Assembly (NCBI GenBank): GCA_003138895.1
Contig: PLHJ01000002.1
Coordinates: 5,667 to 58,892 of the forward strand
Direction: 5' to 3'
Length of the DNA: 53,226 nucleotides
Source: Acidimicrobiaceae bacterium
Lineage (GTDB): Bacteria > Actinomycetota > Acidimicrobiia > Acidimicrobiales > RAAP-2
In this document: piece after piece, positions 9,067-17,385 of the stretch
How positions within the stretch are numbered: the stretch's first letter is position 1
Layout: every line of letters starts with the position of its first letter
Notes under the pieces: generated by a model
What the model was told of the DNA's origin: nothing
Databases searched by the model: none
The model's input: the letters and a program-made list of their open reading frames with translations, nothing else
Translations under genes and position numbers: made by a program

Positions 9067-10083
9067 ATGACGGTTTTCATTGCTCCGGACAAGTTTCGTG
9101 GCACGGCGACGTCCAGAGAAATTGTCGAAGCAGTGACCGAACGTTGTCACGAACGAGGAGTTCCAACGGACGCGCAGGTGATGTCCGATGGTGGCGAAGG
9201 TTTTCGTTCGGCGTTTCCTGGCGACACGAAATCCTTTCGCGTGTCTGATCCGTGGGGAACGCCCGTGATCGTTGAAATTACGACGTTCGTGTCGCCATGG
9301 GGACGATTGGGAGTCTTTGAAATGGCCGAAGTAATCGGTCGCCACATAGTCACACATCCGACGGGTGAACAAGCGCTGCAAGCGAGCAGCGCTGGTGTGG
9401 GAGAACTCATTCGTGAAGCCCAGTCGCTTCAACTTGACGGATTACTCGTTGGCTGTGGGGGAACGGCGAGTTCCGATGGCGGTGCCGGTTGCTATGACGT
9501 TCTTCGAAGTGAAGCGTTGACCATTCCGATGACGGTGGCGACTGACGTAACCACATCATTCTCTGGGGCGGTTTCTTTCGCTGAACAAAAAGGTGTCCGC
9601 CAGGAAGATCTTCAACTCGTGGCCAAACGATTGACGGAACTTCGAGAGCTCTACCAACGTGAACGAGGTATCGATGTTGAAATGCTGGACCGAGCTGGAG
9701 CAGGCGGTGGCGTTCCTGGAGCACTCGCGGCCCTTGGCGCCCAGCTCGTGAGCGGTTTTGACGCGGTGGCCTCGAACGTCCATCTCCTGGACCGACTAAA
9801 GAAGGCCGAACTCGTCGTTACCGGAGAAGGTCGATTTGATCACGGAAGCCTCGAAGGAAAAGTCGTGAGCGGTGTTGTTCGACTCGCCGATCCTTCGACG
9901 CCCGTCCTCGTGATCTGCGGGTCAGTCGACGACAAGGCGAAAGAGATCTTCTTGCGCCAGCACTCCAACGTGCAAGTGGTGAGTCTGGAAGACCGTTTTG
10001 GAACACTGAAGGCACATGAACAAACAGCGCAGTGCGTTGCGGACGTGGTTGATGCCATTATGAAGCAACTCGAAATTGTTTGA
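9067..10083 (+). CDS. Glycerate kinase (GlxK/GarK family)
   Basis: 338 residues, slightly short for this family (about 370-380). Diagnostic segments: MTVFIAPDKFRGTATSREIV at the N-terminus, VMSDGGEGFRSAF (about 39-51), VGCGGTASSDGGAG (134-147), GAGGGVPGALAALGA and VVTGEGRFDHGSLEGKVVSGV. It phosphorylates D-glycerate to 2- or 3-phosphoglycerate, feeding lower glycolysis. It diverges from the channel gene across 156 nt in which I see no clear operator. No glyoxylate or glucarate genes lie beside it, so the glycerate source is unknown. Confidence 0.93.
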   Translation: MTVFIAPDKFRGTATSREIVEAVTERCHERGVPTDAQVMSDGGEGFRSAFPGDTKSFRVSDPWGTPVIVEITTFVSPWGRLGVFEMAEVIGRHIVTHPTGEQALQASSAGVGELIREAQSLQLDGLLVGCGGTASSDGGAGCYDVLRSEALTIPMTVATDVTTSFSGAVSFAEQKGVRQEDLQLVAKRLTELRELYQRERGIDVEMLDRAGAGGGVPGALAALGAQLVSGFDAVASNVHLLDRLKKAELVVTGEGRFDHGSLEGKVVSGVVRLADPSTPVLVICGSVDDKAKEIFLRQHSNVQVVSLEDRFGTLKAHEQTAQCVADVVDAIMKQLEIV

Positions 10084-10098
10084 GCGTATTAACTATCC

Positions 10099-10863
10099 AT
10101 GGCGTACTCTGAGTTTGCAATGAAAACCGCCGGTGTTGACTTCGCGTCACAGAACAAAAACACCGCAGTTTGCATAATCAATTGGGACCGTGGTGATCTG
10201 GGAGTTGAGTCGGTTTGCACCGGCATTGATGATGATTTCGTCCGCGCTCTGGCTGCGAACGTTAATCATCTCGGAATCGACATCCCTCTGGGTTGGCCGA
10301 TTGCTTTTTCCGACGCCGTCCATGACTATGTTCACGGGAAACCTTGGCCAAATACTTATGATCACAAGAACAACAAGGATTTTCGTTATCGACGGACTGA
10401 CATTTGGGTGAAAATGGATCTCAAATTGTCCTGGCCACTTTCAGTCTCAACAGACCGAATTGCGATTCCGGCCATGCGCGCAGCTTCACTATTTCAATCT
10501 TTGGACACTCCAGTTGCGCGTGATGGTTCAGGAGTGGTTGTCGAGGTATACCCAGCTGCAGCTCTTCGAAGTTGGAAACTTGATTGGAAGGGCTACAAGA
10601 AGCCTGAGGATTCGGCAAAGCGAGAAGAAATACTGACGGCGATTCTGGGGCAACTCGGTGACGGATTCAACGTTGACCAGGAGGTTCAAAGCCGCTTGCA
10701 CGAAAATGACAATGCCCTCGACGCATTTATATCTGCCTTAGTTGCTAGGGCTCACGCCATTCGTAAATGTCATTCGATTCCCGACGTAGATCTCGCCGTT
10801 GCCTTGAGGGAAGGCTGGATTGCCGTTCCACGTCCCGACACCCTTGGGCAATTATTGGACTAA
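10099..10863 (+). CDS. DUF429 protein (predicted RNase H-like nuclease)
   Basis: About 247-254 residues. The core begins MKTAGVDFASQNKNTAVCII; the first Asp of the RNase H-like fold is in GVDFA, then LGIDIPLGWP and a later VEVYPAAALRSW segment, with NDNALDAFISALVARA near the C-terminus supplying the last acidic pair. All are DUF429 landmarks. The start is ambiguous: ATG 10099 has TATTAA plus 6 nt in front, resembling the leaderless pattern seen elsewhere, whereas ATG 10120 begins at the conserved core. Base composition is visibly more AT-rich than the neighbours, which may point to recent acquisition. No biological role is established for the family. Confidence 0.8.
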   Translation: MAYSEFAMKTAGVDFASQNKNTAVCIINWDRGDLGVESVCTGIDDDFVRALAANVNHLGIDIPLGWPIAFSDAVHDYVHGKPWPNTYDHKNNKDFRYRRTDIWVKMDLKLSWPLSVSTDRIAIPAMRAASLFQSLDTPVARDGSGVVVEVYPAAALRSWKLDWKGYKKPEDSAKREEILTAILGQLGDGFNVDQEVQSRLHENDNALDAFISALVARAHAIRKCHSIPDVDLAVALREGWIAVPRPDTLGQLLD

Positions 10864-10910
10864 GAATTTGTGACTCCGATGGCACGTCGAGCGGTAGGAG
10901 ACTGAGTGTT

Positions 10911-11582
10911 ATGAGACTGTTCATGTCGTCATCGGAACTCAGTGTTGGTGCGGAGCATTTTCTTGGCTTGTTTCGTTCGAGTCAACGTGTTGCGGTCATA
11001 TGCAACGCCATGGACGCCACGAGTTCTCGCTCGCAGCAGTCGGCGATTGATGAAGAATTACGTACGCTCAGTTCGCTGGGCTTCGATGTTCAAAACGTCG
11101 ACCTTCGTAAGTACTTTGGAAAACCGGATCTACTCGCGCTTTCTCTGGGCGAATTTGATGGACTCTGGGTGCGAGGTGGTAACACATTTGTTCTTCGCGC
11201 GGCGTTCGCACTGAGTGGGGCCGACAAATACGTTCGTCAACGCATCCTGGATGATTCGTTCGTCTACGGCGGATCGAGCGCGGGGAGTTGTCTTTTATCG
11301 CCAACTATCGAAGTGCTCGAGATTGCCGATGACCCCAGTGACGTCGGACGAACGTACGGCGTTGACGTGTATTGGGACGGACTTGGTGTTGTTGATTTCG
11401 TTTTTGTGCCCCACCTGCACTCTTCTAAGTTGCTCGAACGTCAAGCGATGGATGAAATTATCGACGAGTTAAAAAAGTCGGGCGAGAAATATCGTGCACT
11501 CGAAGACGGAGAAGCGTTGATAGTTCGAGGCAAGAATATTGCTCTGCTGCGCAGAGGACTAATTGTTGAAAATACCCTTTGA
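10911..11582 (+). CDS. Peptidase S51 / peptidase E-like protein
   Basis: 223 residues from ATG 10911 (ATG 10923 is an alternative). Landmarks: VAVICNAMDAT, FDGLWVRGGNTFVLRAAF (the substrate-pocket GGN motif) and the nucleophile turn VYGGSSAGSCLL (Ser in GSSAG). The VDFVFVPHLHSS segment carries the probable catalytic His. Peptidase E enzymes cleave Asp-X dipeptides, and related cyanophycinases cleave beta-Asp-Arg. The substrate here is open. It lies 47 nt after the DUF429 gene on the same strand. Confidence 0.85.
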   Translation: MRLFMSSSELSVGAEHFLGLFRSSQRVAVICNAMDATSSRSQQSAIDEELRTLSSLGFDVQNVDLRKYFGKPDLLALSLGEFDGLWVRGGNTFVLRAAFALSGADKYVRQRILDDSFVYGGSSAGSCLLSPTIEVLEIADDPSDVGRTYGVDVYWDGLGVVDFVFVPHLHSSKLLERQAMDEIIDELKKSGEKYRALEDGEALIVRGKNIALLRRGLIVENTL

Positions 11583-11735
11583 ACAGGGATAATAAGAAAA
11601 CAGTGGGCCCGCGGCTCACGCAGAATGAGCGACACTTCTTGCGGGGTTGTCGCAAGTACGGCAACAAACACGTTCACCGGGACGATTTTGCTTCTCAGGA
11701 ACGAATTTCATCGACGTTGACGGTGCTGCCCCTGC
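11583..11735. other. Intergenic stretch upstream of the rhaS promoter
   Basis: The gap between the S51 peptidase and rhaS is 360 nt. This first half holds GGGCCCGCGG and assorted short repeats, but I find no convincing coding frame, RNA gene or strong terminator in it. The second half (11736-11942) contains the rhaS promoter, a palindromic operator candidate and a long untranslated leader with a purine-rich tract at 11811-11828. Confidence 0.5.
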
Positions 11736-11764
11736 TTGACATCCTGTTTTGAAGGCGTTAAGTT
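11736..11764 (+). promoter_or_regulatory. Consensus sigma-70-type promoter of rhaS
   Basis: TTGACA at 11736-11741, a 17-nt spacer, then TAAGTT at 11759-11764. It is the closest match to the housekeeping consensus that I found in the window, as expected for an abundantly made binding protein. Transcription would start near 11771, leaving a leader of about 170 nt before the ATG at 11943. Confidence 0.7.
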
Positions 11765-11774
11765 GCCCCTTTGT

Positions 11775-11800
11775 TGTCGAAACATTTATGGTTTCGAAAC
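11775..11800. promoter_or_regulatory. Candidate LacI-type operator pair over the rhaS start site
   Basis: GTTTCGAAAC at 11791-11800 is a perfect 10-bp palindrome. A degenerate copy, GTTGTCGAAAC, ends 7 nt before it. The pair sits just downstream of the predicted transcription start, where a repressor would block initiation or early elongation. The CG-centred palindrome with A/T-rich arms resembles LacI-family sites. No LacI- or DeoR-type regulator gene lies in the window, so the repressor must be encoded elsewhere. Confidence 0.55.
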
Positions 11801-11942
11801 AAGGTCTTTACAAAGAGGGGGAGGGGGATGTGCGGCGGCATCATGTCGCCGGTTTGCGAATAAATGCTTACGTCAAAAACCAAGGTGGTTTTTGCACGCA
11901 CGTTCAAGCTCTGGCTTGGAACTAATGAAAGGATTTTGCAAG

Positions 11943-12986
11943 ATGAAATTGTCAAATCGAAAGATTTCGGCACTAGCGGGTACCGCTCTAGCGGCAGCCA
12001 TGATCTTGGGTCTCAGTGGCGTTGGCGTTTCAGCCGCGTCCGCTTCGGCGAGCCTCAAGAAGGGCCTGACCGTGTACTTGATTCCCAAGGACACGCTGAA
12101 CCCCTACGAAGTAATTGCTGACAAGGGCGCCTCAACTGCTCTGAAGGCTCTTGGCGACAAGGCCGTCATTAGCAGTGGCACTGTTGACACCGCAGCAGCT
12201 CAGATTCCGTCAATTCAGGCGGCCATCCAGGCTCACGCTTCGGCGATCATCATCGCTGGTAACGACCCCTCAGCTCTTTGCCCATCACTCAAGCAGGCTC
12301 AGAATGCTGGCATCGTTGTGGTCTCCTTTGACTCCGACGTGACCTGCCCGAACCACTTGTTCGTGAACCAGGCCAACACGAAGCAAATCGGTACGTCCGA
12401 GGTTGACTTGTTGGCTGCGGACATCCACAAGACTGGCCAAATTGCCATTCTCTCGGCTGCCGCTACGGCGACGAACCAGAACGCTTGGATCGTCTACATG
12501 AAGCAAGAGCTGAAGAAGTACCCCAAGATGAAGTTGGTTTCGACGGTCTACGGTAACGACGACCCCGCGACGTCACTGACGGTTCTTCAAGGTCTGCTTT
12601 CGGCTTACCCACACCTCGCCGGCATCATTTCGCCGACCACCGTGGGTATTTCAACGGCTGCGCAGTACCTCGACACGCACAAGTCACTGCTGAAGACACT
12701 GACCCTTACGGGCCTTGGTCTTCCTTCGCAGATGAAGAAGTACGTGAATGACGGTACGGTGAAGTCCTTCGAACTGTGGAACCCTGCGAACCTTGGTCAG
12801 CTTGCCGCTTACGCTGCAGCGAACCTCGCTTCCAAGACCATCACGGTCAAGGCTGGCGACAAGTTCAAGGCTGGTTCACTTGGTGGCTACACGATCTTGA
12901 AGGCTGCCTCTGGCACCGGACCCTCGATCGTTCTTGGACCTCCATACGTATTCACCAAGGCCAACGTCAACAGCTTCAACTTCTAA
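11943..12986 (+). CDS. rhaS: Rhamnose ABC transporter substrate-binding protein
   Basis: 347 residues: a Sec-type signal peptide (MKLSNRK, a hydrophobic stretch, then VSAASA near residue 32), then a periplasmic-binding-protein type 1 fold with KKGLTVYLIPKDTLNPYEV, AIIIAGNDPSALCPSLKQA, AGIVVVSFDSDV and TLTGLGLPSQMKKYVNDG. No lipobox cysteine follows the signal peptide. Rhamnose specificity is inferred from the catabolic genes downstream and from the match to the rhizobial RhaSTPQ order. It has its own strong promoter and a terminator directly behind it, so it is a separate transcript from rhaTPQ. Start 11943 has AAAGGA 10 nt upstream; the longer open frame to 11736 is leader. Confidence 0.88.
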   Translation: MKLSNRKISALAGTALAAAMILGLSGVGVSAASASASLKKGLTVYLIPKDTLNPYEVIADKGASTALKALGDKAVISSGTVDTAAAQIPSIQAAIQAHASAIIIAGNDPSALCPSLKQAQNAGIVVVSFDSDVTCPNHLFVNQANTKQIGTSEVDLLAADIHKTGQIAILSAAATATNQNAWIVYMKQELKKYPKMKLVSTVYGNDDPATSLTVLQGLLSAYPHLAGIISPTTVGISTAAQYLDTHKSLLKTLTLTGLGLPSQMKKYVNDGTVKSFELWNPANLGQLAAYAAANLASKTITVKAGDKFKAGSLGGYTILKAASGTGPSIVLGPPYVFTKANVNSFNF

Positions 12987-13001
12987 GCTAAGACGACCTT
13001 C

Positions 13002-13038
13002 AAAAATCCCGCCGCAGGTTTCCTGCGGCGGGATTTTT
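13002..13038. terminator. Bidirectional intrinsic terminator
   Basis: Perfect 17-bp arms (AAAAATCCCGCCGCAGG and its complement) around a TTT loop. The A-run on one side and T-run on the other make it active in both directions. It starts 15 nt after the rhaS stop and lies 51 nt beyond the end of the opposing isomerase gene, so it would end both transcripts. Confidence 0.93.
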
Positions 13039-13088
13039 GTTTGGTATTGCGAGTGTCATACCTGAAGCCGGTGGCTTCGGTAGTGCTC

Positions 13089-14534
13089 TTACACAGTAAC
13101 GATTTCAATGCCCAGCAGCTCAGCCACTGAGCGAAGTTCTTTGACACGGTGTCCTGTGCCGAGCGCCCAGTGGTGCGCTACTGCCGTGGCGCTCCACGCG
13201 TCACACCATTCACCCGGATCGCGATTGAAGTTCACTCGTGATGTGGTGTTGCCAATTTGAAGCAGTGGACCAGCGACGACTTCACCCTCGGAAACAACGA
13301 AGCGGAAACTGCCGTCACGCATCTGCGTTAGTCCAAGCGCCGTGACGGGGCCGTGCTTTACGTCGAATTCTACGGAAATGCCCCATCCACGTTTGCCGTG
13401 AAAGACCCCGAGCCCTCGCAGCATTGGCTTTCGATCTGAGATGGCGAGGTGGGCAGGTCCGTCGTGGCCCATCTCCACAACACCGTCAGTGAAATTGAGC
13501 GCCTGGAGTTCAGTGAAGGATCCACCAGCCCCGAGTCGGTCGAGAATCAACATGGCGAGCGACGTTCGAAGTTCGTACTCACCGCACGCGGGCACGTGGG
13601 ACGCCGTAAGCAGTGACGCCCCCAGGATCATGCCGGCGGCGAGACGCTCGTGCTGTTCGCCTTCTAAGCCACGGTGGTAGTAGGCGAGTGAGTCGAGCGA
13701 GAAGTCACTTACGAGTTTTTCCATGCCAATGGCGACGCGTAGTGACCAGTCCAGGTCCACGGGATCGACGGAATCGAGCAGTTCAAAGATCTGCGTGACT
13801 TCTTCACGCGCCGCTTCGACGTCACGTTCCTTGACGGCGTCGACGCGGACGCGAAGATCATCGATTTCGAGGACTTCAACGTGACCGCCGAGGTTGGCGG
13901 GCACGAGCGTCAGATCCGTAGAGACGTCGTACATGCCCGGGTAGAGGTGACCAAGCAGTCCGTGTCGACCGTGGCGAAGTACTCGCTTGACCGACGCTGC
14001 TTTTACCCAACCTTCGATTCGCGACCACGCGTTCTCGTCAGCCAAATATCCGGAAACTGAACGAAACTTGATGCCGCAGCGCTCAAAGGCGTTGGCCATT
14101 TCCGGCAGTGGGCACGCACCGCAGTAGGCCAACCACTCGCCAGTGTCGAACGTTGCGTGGTCCATGGACTCGCTCGGCTGCAGGTTGATGAAAAGAACAT
14201 CGGCCCCAGTGCGCTGCGCAATGGGCACCACCATCGTGGCGGTCATGTACGTCGTGAGGAACATGACGATGAGATCACAGCCAGCAACACGTAATTTCTC
14301 GGCGGCGGCTTCAGCTTCAGTGGCGTCGGAGATGAATCCGACGTCAACGACCCTTGCGTCGAAACTCGTGATTCGCTGAGAAACGACAGAAGCGGAATGT
14401 TGGAGTTGGGGCAGGAGATTGGGGAACTGGGGCCAGTACGCACCGAGTCCACCCGCCACGAGACCTACGACGGGCTGAGATTTGCGTGCCCGTGAGGCTC
14501 GACCCAGTTGCAGCAAGTTCGTGTCGATTGACAT
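13089..14534 (-). CDS. L-arabinose/L-fucose isomerase-family protein
   Basis: 481 residues from ATG 14534, chosen for a GGGGG run about 7 nt upstream; ATG 14576 would add 14 unconserved residues. The N-terminal part is a Rossmann-like AraA/FucI fold (VVGLVAGGLGAYWPQFP; GCDLIVMFLTTYMTATMVVP). The C-terminal part carries the metal-site pattern of AraA: an acidic residue in CGEYELRTSLAMLILDRLGA, TDGVVEMGHDGPAHLAI (Glu and His ligands), HGKRGWGISVEF and a late AVAHHWALGTGHR. It should interconvert an aldose and ketose, but which sugar is unclear: RhaI-type rhamnose isomerase is encoded separately at 18798. It sits in reverse orientation between rhaS and rhaT, suggesting a shared sugar supply, possibly fucose or arabinose. 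Confidence 0.8.
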   Translation of the reverse strand: MSIDTNLLQLGRASRARKSQPVVGLVAGGLGAYWPQFPNLLPQLQHSASVVSQRITSFDARVVDVGFISDATEAEAAAEKLRVAGCDLIVMFLTTYMTATMVVPIAQRTGADVLFINLQPSESMDHATFDTGEWLAYCGACPLPEMANAFERCGIKFRSVSGYLADENAWSRIEGWVKAASVKRVLRHGRHGLLGHLYPGMYDVSTDLTLVPANLGGHVEVLEIDDLRVRVDAVKERDVEAAREEVTQIFELLDSVDPVDLDWSLRVAIGMEKLVSDFSLDSLAYYHRGLEGEQHERLAAGMILGASLLTASHVPACGEYELRTSLAMLILDRLGAGGSFTELQALNFTDGVVEMGHDGPAHLAISDRKPMLRGLGVFHGKRGWGISVEFDVKHGPVTALGLTQMRDGSFRFVVSEGEVVAGPLLQIGNTTSRVNFNRDPGEWCDAWSATAVAHHWALGTGHRVKELRSVAELLGIEIVTV

Positions 14535-14565
14535 TGTTGGCCCCCATTTCTCGCGCTGCGTACGA

Positions 14566-14585
14566 ATTACGTTCACGATTACGTT
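14566..14585. repeat. Direct repeat ATTACGTT, 12-nt period
   Basis: ATTACGTT occurs at 14566-14573 and again at 14578-14585, 12 nt apart, about 32-51 nt upstream of the isomerase start. Face-to-face spacing just over one helical turn fits a regulator binding site. Function is inferred only from position. Confidence 0.4.
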
Positions 14586-14703
14586 AGTTGTTCTGTTTCG
14601 CCATCGCGATGTGCTCTCGTCAATGCCTGCGTCTCAGAAAATGCGAGCTTCACTCTGTTGGACACGCCGTAGGAATGTGTCTCACGTTGTCCCCAAGTGT
14701 CAC

Positions 14704-14717
14704 AACTGGTTTCAGTT
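14704..14717. promoter_or_regulatory. Small inverted repeat upstream of rhaT
   Basis: AACTG-GTTT-CAGTT, 5-bp arms around 4 nt, about 90 nt before the rhaT start. It is not the same sequence as the palindrome in front of rhaS. A regulator site is possible but the arms are short enough to arise by chance. Confidence 0.3.
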
Positions 14718-14803
14718 TGGTTTACTGCCTTTGAAAGTGATAAAAACTGTTGGGGTTTTTTCTACTGCTCGGGGGCGGGGTGGCCAAGGATACGGAAGAC
14801 GGG

Positions 14804-16339
14804 GTGGGCACTGAGCCCCGTGGCGTGTCACCCGAAGAACAGCCCTTGTTGCGTGTTGACCACGTAGCGAAGTCCTTTGGACCCGTAAAAGCACTGATTG
14901 ACGGATCCGTCGATCTCTACCGTGGCGAATCTCACGCTCTTCTGGGAGAAAATGGAGCTGGAAAATCCACGCTGGTAAAGATCCTCGCCGGGGTCTATCA
15001 ACCGGACGCCGGCCACGTGCTGTTGGATGGTGTTCCGATTAACTTGGCGAGCCCGGCCGCCGCGCGTGACGCCGGTATCTCGATCATTTACCAAGAGCCC
15101 ACGTTGTTTCCCGACTTGTCGGTTGCCGAAAACATCTTCATGGGACGTCAGCCACTTCGAACGGGTCGTCGCATTGACCGGGGCGAAATGAATAGTCATT
15201 CCAAAGACGTCTTTACTCGCCTGGGCGTACCGCTCAACCCCAGTCGGTTGGCCCGAGGTCTTTCCGTTGCCGACCAACAAATCGTGGAGATTGCTAAAGC
15301 GATTTCCTTTAACGCTCAAATCATTGTCATGGACGAGCCCACGGCCGCTTTGACCGAAGTTGAAGTGAGTCGACTCTTTGACGTCATGAAGAATCTTCGT
15401 GAACAAGGAACGGCCGTGATGTTTATTTCTCACCGTCTCGGTGAAGTGTTCGAAGCCTGTCAACGAGTAACGGTGATGCGCGACGGCCGTTTCGTTAATA
15501 CCTCGCGAATTGAGGACACGGACATTGACACAATCATTCGGTCGATGGTTGGTCGCGACGTTTCTTCAATGTACGCAGAAAACACCACCGTGCCCGGTGA
15601 GAATGTTCTTGAAGTAGAACACCTCACTCGCGAAGGCGTTTTCACTGACGTGACGTTTAACGTTCGTGCCGGTGAAATTGTGGCGCTGGCCGGACTCGTG
15701 GGTGCCGGTCGTACAGAAGTCGCCCGAGGAATCTTTGGTATTGACAAAGTGGACGCCGGTACGGTCAAAGTCGGCGGCAAGAAATTGGCGCACGGTTCAC
15801 CACTCGCGGCGATGGCCGCAGGCATTGGTTTTGTCCCAGAGGACCGTCGTCAACAAGGCCTCGTGATGGATATGGCTATTGATCGCAACATGGCTCTCGC
15901 TTCCGTTGGGTCGCTGAGCCATTTCGGTCTCATTCGTAAAGCATCCGAACGCAGTCTCGCGAGCGAGTGGGCCGCACGTTTGCAACTCAAATTTGGACGG
16001 CTTTCCAATAACGCATCGACATTGTCGGGCGGCAACCAACAAAAGGTTGTGCTCGGTAAGTGGTTGGCGCGAAAGCCCCGTCTCTTAATTATCGACGAGC
16101 CCACGCGCGGCATCGACATTGGTACGAAAGCTGAAGTACACCGCCTGCTTTCCGAATTGGTAGCGCAAGGTGTTGCAGTTCTCATGATTTCGTCGGAACT
16201 TCCCGAGGTGCTTGGTATGGCAGATCGTATATTGGTGCTGCACGAAGGGCGTCTCGCGGCGGAGTTTTCTAGAGGCGAAGCCGACGAAGCCAATATCATG
16301 CGCGCCGCGACCGGACAACTCAAGAAGAGTGCTGCATGA
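14804..16339 (+). CDS. rhaT: Rhamnose ABC transporter ATP-binding protein (two-domain)
   Basis: About 511 residues. The first nucleotide-binding domain has Walker A GENGAGKST, a Q-loop in IIYQEPTLFPDLSV, the signature-like LSVADQQIVEIAKA and Walker B IIVMDEPTAAL. The second domain has the degenerate Walker A GLVGAGRTEVARG usual in sugar importers of the RbsA/XylG type, signature LSGGNQQKVVLGKWL and Walker B LLIIDEPTRGID. The start is uncertain: GTG 14804 has GGAAG 5 nt upstream and is preferred; GTG 14780 and TTG 14750 are in frame. The stop overlaps the first permease (ATGA-type coupling). The specificity label rests on operon context. Confidence 0.9.
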   Translation: MGTEPRGVSPEEQPLLRVDHVAKSFGPVKALIDGSVDLYRGESHALLGENGAGKSTLVKILAGVYQPDAGHVLLDGVPINLASPAAARDAGISIIYQEPTLFPDLSVAENIFMGRQPLRTGRRIDRGEMNSHSKDVFTRLGVPLNPSRLARGLSVADQQIVEIAKAISFNAQIIVMDEPTAALTEVEVSRLFDVMKNLREQGTAVMFISHRLGEVFEACQRVTVMRDGRFVNTSRIEDTDIDTIIRSMVGRDVSSMYAENTTVPGENVLEVEHLTREGVFTDVTFNVRAGEIVALAGLVGAGRTEVARGIFGIDKVDAGTVKVGGKKLAHGSPLAAMAAGIGFVPEDRRQQGLVMDMAIDRNMALASVGSLSHFGLIRKASERSLASEWAARLQLKFGRLSNNASTLSGGNQQKVVLGKWLARKPRLLIIDEPTRGIDIGTKAEVHRLLSELVAQGVAVLMISSELPEVLGMADRILVLHEGRLAAEFSRGEADEANIMRAATGQLKKSAA

Positions 16340-17385
16340 GCATTATCGATGACGAAGTTGCCACGACGTTGCCCTCGAAACCAACGGGTTCGCCAATTCT
16401 TTCTCGAGTGCTGCGGTTTCGGGAACTCGCGATTGTCGTGGCTATTGCACTCGTCTTTGGCGCAACGTATCTAAAGAACTCCCAAATCGCGAGCGCCGCG
16501 AATGTGCAGCAACTGCTGTCTGGTCCAGCAATCATCATCTTGTTGGCCGTGGGTGAAACGTTGGTCATTATTACGCGCAACGTGGACCTATCCGTTGGTT
16601 CCGTACTTGGACTTTCGGCGTACCTTGATGGTGTTCTTTTTGAGCACAACCCACATCTCGCGGTCCCGCTTGCGCTGCTCGCCGGACTCGGTGTTGGTCT
16701 GGTCTGTGGCATGGTGAACGGTGTCATCGTGGCCTACGCGCGGGTACCGAGCCTGGTAGTAACTCTCGGCATGCTTTATATAGTTCGAGGTGTCGACGCA
16801 ATCGTTGTTAATGGCCACCAAATTGACCCGAGCAGTATCCCTCAGTCCTTTGTGAACTTTGGCTCTAACAACGTGCTGGGTATACCAATCCTGTTCATCG
16901 TCGCTGTGGTTGCCGTAGCCATTGTTGGTTATGCCATGCGTTCGTTTCGAGCAGCCCGTGATCTGTACGCCATTGGTTCCAACCCCGACGCGGCGGTGTT
17001 GGCTGGTATTCCAGTACAACGTCGCATCTTTAGTGCGTTCGCTATAAGTGGTGCGCTGGCGGGACTTGGTGGAGCTCTCTACCTCGCACAGCTTGCAACC
17101 GTGTCGTCAGTGGCTGGAACCGGCTACGAACTGAACGTGGTCGCGGCCGTTGTTGTTGGAGGCGTAGCAATTTTTGGTGGTAGTGGAACTGTTCTTGGAG
17201 CCGCGCTTGGTGCTCTTTTACTGAACACAATTAACGGGGCACTCGATACAGCGAATATTGCACAGTTCTGGCACCAAGCCATTGCCGGCGCGATGTTGCT
17301 CGCCGCCATTGCATTCGATCGTTTCGTGGTGCTGCGTACCGACCGTGTACTTCGCGTGGAGGGAGCTCAACGTGACAACGGTTGA
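16336..17385 (+). CDS. rhaP: Rhamnose ABC transporter permease 1
   Basis: 349 residues, hydrophobic throughout with about 8-10 membrane segments, the BPD_transp_2 pattern. Characteristic pieces: LLAVGETLVIITRNVDLSVGSVLGLSAY (about 74-101), VNGVIVAYARVPSLVVTLGM, YAIGSNPDAAVLAGIPV (the cytoplasmic coupling loop toward the ATPase) and VVVGGVAIFGGSGTVLGAALGALLL. Start ATG 16336 overlaps the end of the ATPase gene by 4 nt, and the gene overlaps the next permease by 14 nt. Confidence 0.9.
   Translation: MSIIDDEVATTLPSKPTGSPILSRVLRFRELAIVVAIALVFGATYLKNSQIASAANVQQLLSGPAIIILLAVGETLVIITRNVDLSVGSVLGLSAYLDGVLFEHNPHLAVPLALLAGLGVGLVCGMVNGVIVAYARVPSLVVTLGMLYIVRGVDAIVVNGHQIDPSSIPQSFVNFGSNNVLGIPILFIVAVVAVAIVGYAMRSFRAARDLYAIGSNPDAAVLAGIPVQRRIFSAFAISGALAGLGGALYLAQLATVSSVAGTGYELNVVAAVVVGGVAIFGGSGTVLGAALGALLLNTINGALDTANIAQFWHQAIAGAMLLAAIAFDRFVVLRTDRVLRVEGAQRDNG

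Noticed and set aside
14741..14760. Terminator just upstream of rhaT (A-run, G-run, T-run)
   Set aside because: Arms are only about 6 bp of A/T pairs around a G-rich loop; too weak, and it would block the rha operon.
14482..14814. 110-residue plus-strand frame across the isomerase-rhaT gap
   Set aside because: It begins inside the isomerase gene and runs into the rhaT start with no conserved features; the gap more plausibly holds regulatory sequence.
14828..15463. 211-residue minus-strand open frame within rhaT
   Set aside because: It is fully inside the ABC ATPase with all its motifs, and has no ribosome-binding site or recognisable domain.
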